64,000 bases of DNA from Demequina zhanjiangensis (GTDB taxonomy: Bacteria; Actinomycetota; Actinomycetes; Actinomycetales; Demequinaceae): NCBI RefSeq assembly GCF_030418315.1, contig NZ_JAUHPV010000003.1, positions 62,001 through 126,000 on the forward strand. The letters are read 5' to 3'. Each line of letters opens with the position of its first letter. Position 1 is the first letter of the stretch. A program made the position numbers and the translations under genes. This document shows positions 39,001 to 45,877 of this stretch, in pieces. The notes beneath the pieces are model-generated. The model saw only the letters and a program-made list of their open reading frames with translations. It did no database searches and was not told where the DNA came from.

Positions 39001-39844
39001 CACCGACACCACCGGCGAGCAGACCACCTCCTGGTACGGATCGTCGCTCGGAGGCGACCTCGGAATCACCATCACCAACGGCATCGCGCAGATCCAACTG
39101 TCCGACATCCACGGCGACATCGCACTACCCCTCACAGTCGCTTCGGACGACACGATCGAGGCCATCGGCGGCTACTCCGACTTCGACGAATACGGCAACC
39201 CACTCACCGGGATGACCGACCCCGACACCGGAGCCATCACCTACGGATGGATCGGCGCCAAGGAACGCGCCACCGACACCACCGGACTCATGCTCATGGG
39301 AGTCCGCCTGTACAACCCCGTCACCGGACAATTCACCTCCGTCGACCCCGTCCCCGGCGGCAACACCACCGCCTACACCTACCCCCAAGACCCCATCAAC
39401 AAATACGACACCTCAGGCAAATCCTGGTGGTCCAAGATCAAGAAGGGCGCAAAGGCGGTCTGGAAGGCCACCGGAACTGCCTCGAAATGGTTGACCGATA
39501 GCAAATGGGGCAAGCGAATTGGGGCGGCGTGTTCACTCGCGTGGGGCATCGTCGGCAACGTGTGCAACGGCGTATATGCGGCCGCTTACGCGCGTCAGGG
39601 GAGGTGGAAGGAAGCGGCCGTCACGGCGGTCGCAGCAGTTGCCGGGGGTGTTGCAGGAAAGCTGGCCAAGACTGCCGTTCTGCGGGGCGCTGCAGGCTTT
39701 CGAGGATCGTTCTCGCGTGCAATCGTGCGGAATGGGATCGGCAGCCGAAGGTACATGACGCGCTACGATCGAACGTTTAGGAGCGTTGCGTGGAAGGCTG
39801 ACTTAGTTGTCGGCTACAGCGTCAGCGAGAGGGTCAACTGGTAG
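33095..39844 (+). CDS. Secreted RHS/YD-repeat protein with variable C-terminal tip
   Basis: About 2249 aa from the GTG chosen at 33095; the start is uncertain and could lie anywhere from 32975 to about 33200. The N-terminus has hydrophobic stretches (AVRTAAITVV-like region, VRTAAITVVAAFAALGV) that end before AEGADEVDW, fitting a Sec signal. A DNRLRE domain follows (about residues 365-530). An RHS-type N-terminal module starts near 865 (VALWTGEFNTAVTDLEVPAY, SLSRSYNSFAGG). Many YD repeats follow (YDSLGRIVE, YDLWGRTVTYTDT, YDMAGRLVEVTDR). The RHS-associated core ends RLYNPVTGQFTSVDP (about 2071) and DPINKYDTSGK (about 2099-2109). The last 140 residues are a distinct tip with Lys/Trp-rich and Ala/Gly-rich hydrophobic parts that I do not recognise. 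Such proteins encapsulate a C-terminal toxin. Confidence 0.88.
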   Translation: MSDAHARSWGLWGWIAVAFSLSSAYINGGWTRGVRTAAITVVAAFAALGVSEGGAFAAEGADEVDWTEQGAWNGLTAPDAISASMLAVLKDEAVEDLSQRTETSQTFALPDGLWRSEMFAGPEWVATGEDPTTEEGWEALDTELVSWSDGSYRPGAHPANLIFSGASKGHTALVTGTDAEGGEFTLWWDGTLPDPIAADDAIRYVDVEPGIDLVFYVTATGYEQFFVAKTAAALDRAETLSLQFDSEDVDLTTDGETLTGTSEDGEELVQVSEVLAWDADNDALRTVPVAQMAPEPEVGASASAPPSPSASPSGSPSLADVNALPVEVEVPAQFDVAGDAGTVSIDADDVPFDSGDVFPVVIDPSVNLSLSFDTYLSTAWDTDRSTQTDLLIGTWDSGTSKYRSYINANVMPILGTEVISAELKLWNFHSWSCTARSWEVWSTSLTSSSTRWDTKPSFYDRYATVSTTKGYSSSCADGWVSADVTTLAANWAKGTTTGKGIGIKASSETDNTYWKKFNSGNAATNKPVLKVVYNRYPSKPSTLQVNGVTPASGTTYYINDTTPILSAKVSDPDGGLVKARFTIMQGSTTFKSLASGSSVKSGLRSEYESPALTNDKTYSVSAVANDGSVDSKSANEPTWTIVVDTDPPGVTAIDTTGVTEDQWIETPPANASATLTATDAVSFEYTIDGGATQTVTAVAGTASIALPVTKGGHQVWARAIDRAGNPGSEDEAEYGVGSVGISAPNANYTTTGNAPVVATAPKGTEGSVERTVYARVAGTDVDVDYTDGTGVNTDWIEVEQLDPVAAGVDPKVEYTWAASASVPAGKERVPNRIDVQVCFTYLDGDDNPLTTRCTWQDDDTHTSVIVIPHAFGGGFPTATAGPGQVALWTGEFNTAVTDLEVPAYTGTMSLSRSYNSFAGGTETSVFGPGWTASFEGSDLGQAGLTVVDSTGDDGVLAFQDVDGSYLLYVQPGGGNTAQMNGTYEPFDDDTAALGFTVSITGQGTDAVLTMVDDLGVTTTWEHLEAGKWVAKSITEPAASGKTTFSHDEQGRITQILAPVPEGVTCSATPVEAGCRYLTIDYYTATNAATNAYAGRVSEATFHTWDTAAEAMDDTVVARYGYNSDGYLTSVTDPRSGLNVVYGYGDLTDAGVPTLTSVTPAGLAAWGISYGTSSQGNDSVLAVTREGATDNAATTVVSRFVYGLDATAMPSGSPDVAAAQHAWGQSRTPTRGFAVFAQGDDPGSSDPATVNAAQWLDGDFQFTDDEGYTVNTASYGAGAWQYTADEYDDGGRIVRSLDPAATAYLIDQSALIDGQTVPAAEVNAVATLTNYNATDITATTDLTWDDGSESGATITAGTVLVPAGTLVTDTWAPAEDGEDGQRTRIHTQYTYDEDAPNGGINPRTGQKFNLVTTVTETEAAATDGGWGIVSPDIAGETLLSRTETGYDPIDAATATSDTSGWILSAATTTTTVMDSPADNITTLTRYDSLGRIVETRQPGSDGTDAGTELTVYYTAGANTDDAACGNTPQWAGLTCVIKTAEADPAVPEARTTAYSMLLAAKTTVETLDAVTRTTDTTYTADGRILTSSTATTGLADSQPLETTTYVYDETTGLLTDTHAVDATDTITSTVSTGYDLWGRTVTYTDTDGAVTTTTYDSHGRTGTVDDGVQRTEYTYDGTDAAGNDEHRGLPTAMTITSDTFDETTGTYPTYTFTAAFDAGGNMTVQTMPGNLTQTTTYTRTGHTIGLAYSGVDTAGETVPLIAWSQQLDLYGRVVAESTPSAGVSPEAVSEYNRTYSYDMAGRLVEVTDRTAGIGASVNTDPEAGDVTACATRAYTFDKRGNRLARTTGISGTDGACVSAGTGETDAWVYDDADRIQYAANTTDAYVYDALGRQTLIPAADTPAGAAAGDLQIGYYDNDLAASLTQNGVTTSYSLDALQRRATATTTSSSGTTTLVRHYTDSSDNPAWAISTDTTGEQTTSWYGSSLGGDLGITITNGIAQIQLSDIHGDIALPLTVASDDTIEAIGGYSDFDEYGNPLTGMTDPDTGAITYGWIGAKERATDTTGLMLMGVRLYNPVTGQFTSVDPVPGGNTTAYTYPQDPINKYDTSGKSWWSKIKKGAKAVWKATGTASKWLTDSKWGKRIGAACSLAWGIVGNVCNGVYAAAYARQGRWKEAAVTAVAAVAGGVAGKLAKTAVLRGAAGFRGSFSRAIVRNGIGSRRYMTRYDRTFRSVAWKADLVVGYSVSERVNW

Positions 39845-39851
39845 GACTAGG

Positions 39852-40319
39852 GTGATTTCAATTCTACGAAGTGCTCACCTCGTGCGCACCGGCCCAATCG
39901 GTTGGGCGTTTGTGGCGATGCTCGCAATGATCGGGCTCGCCTGCGCGGGCGGAGTGATCGAAACCGATGCCTGGCCCGGCTGGTTCGTCGTTGCGATTGG
40001 ATGCTCGGCTGCGGTGATCGGACGTGGCGCGGTCGGGGGTGTTTGGCGTGACCGCAGCGGTCAACTTGTCGTCCGTGACTGGCTTCGTACGCGGAAGTAT
40101 GACGTGGAATCTGATCTAAGCATCGCGTACATTCCCTACGACGGATTCGTGAACACATACCAGGACTCACGGGTGTGGGCGACATTGACGTTCGCAAGCT
40201 CAGGCCGGCGCGGCCGTCCCTGCAGGTTGACAGTGGCTTCATACGCAACGACCAAGCGTCGCGTCCGCATGCTCAGAAGCCTCCTCGAGCTCCCCTCGGG
40301 ACCCGGGCGCCTGGACTGA
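39852..40319 (+). CDS. Two-helix membrane protein, candidate immunity to the RHS tip
   Basis: 155 aa. It begins at a GTG 7 nt after the RHS stop with AGGACTAGGG as ribosome-binding sequence, so the two are co-transcribed. Two membrane helices lie at about residues 16-38 (WAFVAMLAMIGLACAGGVI) and 42-62 (WFVVAIGCSAAVIG). The cytoplasmic part (SGQLVVRDWLRTRKYDVESD ... LTFASSGRRG) looks like a small PH-like beta domain. Position directly behind a polymorphic-toxin-like gene is where immunity genes sit, but no known immunity family was recognised. Base composition is lower in GC than the housekeeping genes around it. Confidence 0.6.
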   Translation: MISILRSAHLVRTGPIGWAFVAMLAMIGLACAGGVIETDAWPGWFVVAIGCSAAVIGRGAVGGVWRDRSGQLVVRDWLRTRKYDVESDLSIAYIPYDGFVNTYQDSRVWATLTFASSGRRGRPCRLTVASYATTKRRVRMLRSLLELPSGPGRLD

Positions 40320-40566
40320 GGCGAGGAGTTTCCTTCGACGTGAACTGGCCCGAGTCTCGTTCCGCCTGGTCGACAAGGGTGGAACCCATGACTCGTTGCA
40401 CCCCGGAGATGCGTGAGCGCGCGCATCGACGAAACGCCGATAATTGAGAATATGTCCGCCTCGCAGCGCTTGCGGGCACGGGGCAGCGAGCCCCCCCAGC
40501 CGCCCGAAGCACTGAGGTCCGGGAGCGCACCCATCGATGACGGGGTAGCGCTCCGCATCCAGTGCG
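40320..40566. other. Non-coding stretch upstream of the leuA leader
   Basis: About 250 nt between the island and the leuA regulatory leader. It contains an AT-rich patch near 40438-40460 (GATAATTGAGAATATG). I see no gene; frames open here are short and lack coding character. Confidence 0.4.
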
Positions 40567-40572
40567 CTATGG
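40567..40572 (+). promoter_or_regulatory. -10 box of the leuA leader (TATGGT)
   Basis: TATGGT ends 7 nt before the ATG of the Leu-rich leader peptide, so the leader peptide itself would be translated from a leaderless message. Confidence 0.5.
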
Positions 40573-40579
40573 TGGCCGT

Positions 40580-40605
40580 ATGCGTGCACGCTCGCTGCTT
40601 CTTAG

Positions 40606-40624
<19 letters not shown>
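40580..40624 (+). CDS. leuA leader peptide (leucine attenuation)
   Basis: 14-codon ORF, MRARSLLLSCRDEA, with three consecutive Leu codons (CTG CTT CTT, 40595-40603). It lies 72 nt upstream of leuA. Its last six codons overlap the left arm of a 14-bp hairpin. Leu-rich leader peptides before leuA are a known actinobacterial attenuation device: ribosome stalling at the Leu codons under leucine shortage should keep the hairpin open. CTT is a rare codon in this GC-rich genome, which should sharpen the response. Confidence 0.75.
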
Positions 40625-42457
<1,833 letters not shown>

Positions 42458-42520
42458 CGCTGCGGCGTCCCGGCCGAGCCACGCCAGCCTGTCGACCACA
42501 GGGGACGCGGGGTCGGGACC

Positions 42521-42567
42521 GGACGCGCCGGGGGTGACCATCGACCATGGTGGAACCCGGCGCGTCC
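42521..42567 (+). terminator. Terminator-like hairpin of leuA
   Basis: 12-bp perfect stem (42521-42532 with 42556-42567), 64 nt after the leuA stop, followed by a T-containing pyrimidine stretch. Confidence 0.65.
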
Positions 42568-42632
42568 TCATTCCTCTTCTCCGCTCGTCGCGCTGCGCGC
42601 CACCTCCCGCGGCGCCCGCCGGCCTGAAGCGC

Positions 42633-42690
42633 CCTGGCATCGCATGAGTGCCGATATCGGCATCAAGACCGGCACCCATGCGATGCCAGG
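42633..42690. repeat. Dispersed palindromic element, copy D
   Basis: 22-bp arms 42633-42654 and 42669-42690 with two mismatches and a 14-nt loop, same sequence family as the copies near 20.7, 21.8 and 22.6 kb. The flanks GCG and CGC extend the pairing. Confidence 0.8.
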
Positions 42691-42710
42691 GCGCACGGCG
42701 CGCAGCAGAA

Positions 42711-42747
42711 CGCCCCGTCGACCCTCAAGAAGAGGGCCGACGGGGCG
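42711..42747 (-). terminator. Terminator hairpin of the DUF4386 gene
   Basis: 16-bp stem with one mismatch (42711-42726 with 42732-42747) and a 5-nt loop, 14 nt past the DUF4386 stop on the minus strand. Confidence 0.7.
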
Positions 42748-42761
42748 CTGTCGTCTCCGCG

Positions 42762-43505
42762 TCAGGCGGCGACGAGCTCCGGCTCCTTGCCGGGGAGGGT
42801 GGCCACCGTCCGCGGTGCGCGGACCAGGAGCCAGATCGTGAACCACACCTCGGTGACGATGGATGCCGTGGCGACGATCGCGAGGAACGCGCCGCCGAAG
42901 TCGGCGTAGTTGGCCATCAGGAGGTGGGCGAAGGTGTCGGCGATGTAGGCGCCGCCCGCGATCCACAGGCCGATGCCGAGCGGGCGCGGTCCGATGCGCG
43001 AGGCGACAAGGATGCGGCCCAGGACGATCAGGTGCAGGCCGAACGCCACGAGCGCGAGCAGCCACGTGATGTCGAAGGCCTCCATGGCGAGCCCGGTCCA
43101 CGCCTCCCTCTGGCCTGCGTCGAGCCCGGCCACGGCGTCGCCGCCGACCGAGAGCTGAAGCGCGAGGACCATGAAGGTGATCGCCGGGATGAACGCCACC
43201 GTGTAGGCGACGCGCAGCCACGCGGCGAGGAGCGAGCGGCGCTCACCGGTGCCCCGCAGCAGGACGTGGAGCGCCCAGGCGATGCCGATGTCGATCATGG
43301 CGATCGCCGCGAAGCCTGCGATCCCGAAGCGGAAGGTGGTCGCGTTCTCCGCGATGTTGCTCATGGTCATGGCCGGGTCGTCGGGGATGACGAGCTGGTT
43401 GCGGACCAGGAAGTTGGCGCTCATCGCGAGCAGCACGATGGCGATGTAGCCGACGCCGGCGAGGCGCGCGGCCGTGGCGGGGGCGAGTTCGTTGCGAGTG
43501 GTCAT
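42762..43505 (-). CDS. DUF4386 family membrane protein
   Basis: 247 aa with about six membrane segments. RLAGVGYIAIVLLAMSANFL at the N-terminus, FRFGIAGFAAIAMIDIGIAW and FDITWLLALVAFGLHLIVLG match the DUF4386 family, whose function is unknown. It lies 61 nt downstream of the dehydrogenase gene on the same strand and so should be under the same TetR-controlled promoter. It is closed by a hairpin. Confidence 0.85.
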   Translation of the reverse strand: MTTRNELAPATAARLAGVGYIAIVLLAMSANFLVRNQLVIPDDPAMTMSNIAENATTFRFGIAGFAAIAMIDIGIAWALHVLLRGTGERRSLLAAWLRVAYTVAFIPAITFMVLALQLSVGGDAVAGLDAGQREAWTGLAMEAFDITWLLALVAFGLHLIVLGRILVASRIGPRPLGIGLWIAGGAYIADTFAHLLMANYADFGGAFLAIVATASIVTEVWFTIWLLVRAPRTVATLPGKEPELVAA

Positions 43506-43566
43506 GAGAGGTTCTCCAGTGTGGGGACGATGCTGTGGTCTGTAGGTCTTGTGCCTGCTGTGGCGG

Positions 43567-44652
43567 TCAGTGGGCGTCGCGGACGGTGACGACGGCCTTG
43601 CCGGCGACGCGGCCGTCGGCCAGGTCGGAGACGGCGTCCGACGCGCGGTCGAGCGGGTAGGTGCGGTGGATGGCGGCGCGCACGTCTCCCTGCTCGACGA
43701 GCGCGGCGAGACGGTTGAGGCGCACCGCGGTGGTGGCGGACATGAGGCCCATGAGGCGCTGCTTGCTGAACAGCGAGACGAGCGGCGCGACGAGCGAGCG
43801 GCCGGAGCCGCCGATCAGGGAGTCGCCGCCCTCGCCGCCGACGATCACGAGCGCGCCGGTGGGGGAGAGGATGCGGCGCAGCCGACGCAGCGGGGTGAGG
43901 CCGCCGGTGTCGATGATGACGTCGAACTCCTCCTGAAGCGTGGTGACGTCCGTGGTGCGGTAGTCGAGGACGCGCTCGGCGCCGAGCTCCGTCACCAGGT
44001 CGGCCTTCGCTGCTGACGCGACACCGGTGACGTGGGCGCCTGCCGCGACGGCGATCTGCACGGCGTACGAGCCGACGCCGCCTGAGGCACCGAGGACGAG
44101 CACGCGCTGGCCGGCCTCGACCTGCGCAGAGTCCACGACCGCCTGCATGGCGGTGACGCCGGAGACGGGCAGCGCGCTCGCCTCGACCATCGAGGTGCGT
44201 GTGGGCTTCGCCGCGAGGCGCTCCTCCTTGGCGACTGCGAACTCGGCGAACGTGCCGTCGGCGCTGCCGAAGACCCCGTCGCCGACGGCGAAGCGCGTGA
44301 CGCCCGCACCGATGGCCTTGACGACGCCCGCGACGTCCGAGCCCTGGACGGGCTGCTTGGGCCGACGGAGGCCGAAGCCGATCATGCGGATGACGAACGG
44401 ACGGCCGGTGGCCAGGTGCCACACGCCGCGGTCGACGCCGGCGGCGTGGACCTCGAGCAGGACCTCGCCCTCACCGGGCTGGGGCATCGGGACGGTGTCG
44501 AGGTGGATCTGCTCGGGACCGGTGTAGGCGCGCTGGACTGCGGCGCGCATGGTCGCGGTCGGAGTGCGGTCGGTGGAGCCGTGCGAGGCGGATGCCGCGG
44601 CGGCGATCGATGCGGCCGAGGTGGCTGCGGTGGCGGTGGTGCTGGCGTTCAT
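43567..44652 (-). CDS. NAD(P)-dependent alcohol dehydrogenase / quinone-oxidoreductase-like MDR enzyme
   Basis: 361-aa medium-chain dehydrogenase. An Ala/Ser/Thr-rich N-terminal stretch (about 30 residues) precedes the GroES-like domain (TMRAAVQRAYTGPEQIHLDT, GSDVAGVVKAIGAGVTRFAV) and the Rossmann fold (VLVLGASGGVGSYAVQIAVA). The zinc-ligand cysteines of classical alcohol dehydrogenases are not seen (AGVDRGVWHLATG instead), so a zinc-independent reductase is more likely. The ATG at 44652 follows a strong GGGGAGGGAAC site. It is transcribed from a promoter with a TetR operator between -35 and -10. Confidence 0.87.
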   Translation of the reverse strand: MNASTTATAATSAASIAAAASASHGSTDRTPTATMRAAVQRAYTGPEQIHLDTVPMPQPGEGEVLLEVHAAGVDRGVWHLATGRPFVIRMIGFGLRRPKQPVQGSDVAGVVKAIGAGVTRFAVGDGVFGSADGTFAEFAVAKEERLAAKPTRTSMVEASALPVSGVTAMQAVVDSAQVEAGQRVLVLGASGGVGSYAVQIAVAAGAHVTGVASAAKADLVTELGAERVLDYRTTDVTTLQEEFDVIIDTGGLTPLRRLRRILSPTGALVIVGGEGGDSLIGGSGRSLVAPLVSLFSKQRLMGLMSATTAVRLNRLAALVEQGDVRAAIHRTYPLDRASDAVSDLADGRVAGKAVVTVRDAH

Positions 44653-44679
44653 GGTTCCCTCCCCGGGATCTGGTGTTGT

Positions 44680-44692
44680 CGTACTTAGTACG
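44680..44692. promoter_or_regulatory. TetR operator copy 1
   Basis: CGTACTTAGTACG, just downstream of the predicted start of the dehydrogenase transcript. Confidence 0.75.
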
Positions 44693-44705
44693 TCTGCCAC
44701 GATGA

Positions 44706-44734
44706 ACGCTAGGCGTACTTAGTACGATAGTCAA
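44706..44734 (-). promoter_or_regulatory. Promoter of the dehydrogenase-DUF4386 operon
   Basis: On the minus strand TTGACT (44729-44734), 17-bp spacer, TAGCGT (44706-44711). Near-consensus and overlapped by operator copy 2. Confidence 0.75.
44714..44726. promoter_or_regulatory. TetR operator copy 2
   Basis: CGTACTTAGTACG, lying exactly between the -35 and -10 of the minus-strand promoter. Confidence 0.8.
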
Positions 44735-44769
44735 GCCGAATCGCAGAAATAGACATTCTGCCAGGGGTG

Positions 44770-44798
44770 TTGACAGTCGTACTTAGTACGTCTAGCCT
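44770..44798 (+). promoter_or_regulatory. Promoter of the small membrane protein-tetR side
   Basis: TTGACA (44770-44775), 17-bp spacer, TAGCCT (44793-44798). Consensus -35; overlapped by operator copy 3. Confidence 0.78.
44778..44790. promoter_or_regulatory. TetR operator copy 3
   Basis: CGTACTTAGTACG between the -35 and -10 of the plus-strand promoter, mirroring copy 2. Confidence 0.8.
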
Positions 44799-44804
44799 CG
44801 ATGT

Positions 44805-44817
44805 CGTACTAAGTACC
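44805..44817. promoter_or_regulatory. TetR operator copy 4
   Basis: CGTACTAAGTACC, at the predicted start point of the plus-strand transcript, mirroring copy 1. Confidence 0.75.
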
Positions 44818-44838
44818 ACTCACTGAAGGAGAACGCAC

Positions 44839-45003
44839 ATGTCCAGCACCGCCACCCAGTCCATCGCCGCCGCTCCCGCGCAGAAGAAGGAGTACCCCTG
44901 GTACGCGATCCCCGCGATCCTCTCCATGCTGATGCTCAGCTCGGGCGGGATGGTCGCTCTCCTCGGATACGGCATCGCCGCGATGTCCTCCGCCACGTAC
45001 TGA
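44839..45003 (+). CDS. 54-aa single-pass membrane protein under TetR control
   Basis: Short gene with GAAGGAG 7 nt before its ATG and a strong repressible promoter. The peptide starts MSSTATQSIAAAPAQKKEYP, followed by a hydrophobic segment (WYAIPAILSMLMLSSGGMVA, continuing LLGYGIAAM) and ends SSATY. It is the first gene after the plus-strand promoter and precedes the TetR gene by 106 nt. No known family is recognised. A toxin-like, transporter-associated or stress small protein are all possible. The regulation argues that it is a real gene. Confidence 0.75.
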   Translation: MSSTATQSIAAAPAQKKEYPWYAIPAILSMLMLSSGGMVALLGYGIAAMSSATY

Positions 45004-45109
45004 GCGGGCCGGCTGCCGTCCGACACGCACTCGACCGACGGCAGCCGCCGCCCCTCCATCTGTGAGACTTGATCAGATCCACCGCCCGCGACCGACCGAA
45101 GGAGCCGTC

Positions 45110-45781
45110 ATGGCCGCCGACCCAGCGCCCCGCGCGAAGCTGTCCAAGGAGCGCATCATCGATGCGGCCATGGAGCTCGCAGATCGGGACGGCGTCGAGG
45201 CGCTCACCATGCGCGCGCTCGCGTCGGAGCTCGGCAGCAAGCCCATGACGCTCTACCACCACGTCGACGGCAAGGAGACGCTGCTCGATCTCATGGTCGA
45301 GCGAGTGTTCTCCGAGATGGCGCTCCCGCCCGAGGACCTCGAGTGGCGTGAGGCGATCCGCACGCGCTGCCGCTCCGCGCGCACCGTCCTGGTGAAGCAT
45401 CCCTGGGCCGTGCCACTGCTTGAATCGAGGAGGTCGCCGGGGCCAGAGCTGCTCCGGCATCATGAGGCGATGCTCGCCACGCTCGACCGCGGCGGGCTGC
45501 CGCTCCCGTTCATGGCCCACGGCTACGCGATCCTCGACAGCTACGTCTACGGATTCGCCATCGAGGAGGCCAGCCTGCCCGGCCAGGGGGAGCAGGAGGG
45601 GCTCGCGGAGGTGGCCGAGGAGATCGCGCACGTCTTCGCGTCCGGCGAGTACCCGCAGATGACGAGGCTTGCGATGGAGCACGTCGCGCAACCCGACTAC
45701 TCGTTCGGGGCGTCGTTCGACGTGGGGCTCGACATGATCCTCGACGGGCTCGAGGATGCCGTCGCCTCACCTTCAGAGTAG
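45110..45781 (+). CDS. TetR/AcrR family repressor
   Basis: 223 aa. The N-terminal helix-turn-helix reads LSKERIIDAAMELADRDGVE and LTMRALASELGSKPMTLYHH, the TetR signature. The ligand-binding part (about residues 75-220) resembles the TetR_C domains of antibiotic or xenobiotic sensors. GAAGGAG lies 6 nt before the ATG at 45110. It most probably binds the four 13-bp palindromes in the divergent promoter region upstream and so controls itself, the 54-aa protein, the dehydrogenase and the DUF4386 protein. The inducer is unknown. Confidence 0.9.
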   Translation: MAADPAPRAKLSKERIIDAAMELADRDGVEALTMRALASELGSKPMTLYHHVDGKETLLDLMVERVFSEMALPPEDLEWREAIRTRCRSARTVLVKHPWAVPLLESRRSPGPELLRHHEAMLATLDRGGLPLPFMAHGYAILDSYVYGFAIEEASLPGQGEQEGLAEVAEEIAHVFASGEYPQMTRLAMEHVAQPDYSFGASFDVGLDMILDGLEDAVASPSE

Positions 45782-45789
45782 CCGCCGTA

Positions 45790-45812
45790 GGGGGACTTGC
45801 CGCAAGGCCCCC
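45790..45812. promoter_or_regulatory. Rifamycin-associated element (RAE) upstream of helR
   Basis: 23-bp palindrome with 11-bp arms (one mismatch). Its central 19-mer, GGGACTTGCCGCAAGGCCC at 45792-45810, differs at two positions from the RAE I recall as GGGGCTTGCGGCAAGGCCC. RAEs sit upstream of actinobacterial rifamycin-resistance genes, including helR. Here it is 66 nt before the helR start. Confidence 0.8.
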
Positions 45813-45877
45813 GTCCGGAGGGACAATCGCATGCTCCCGCCGCCCGACGGGATGCCGCCAAGACCCCCGGAGCGTAC

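Noticed and set aside
32975-39844. RHS gene as part of a type VI secretion locus
   Set aside because: No T6SS genes are present and the organism is actinobacterial; a Sec-type N-terminus is the likelier export route.
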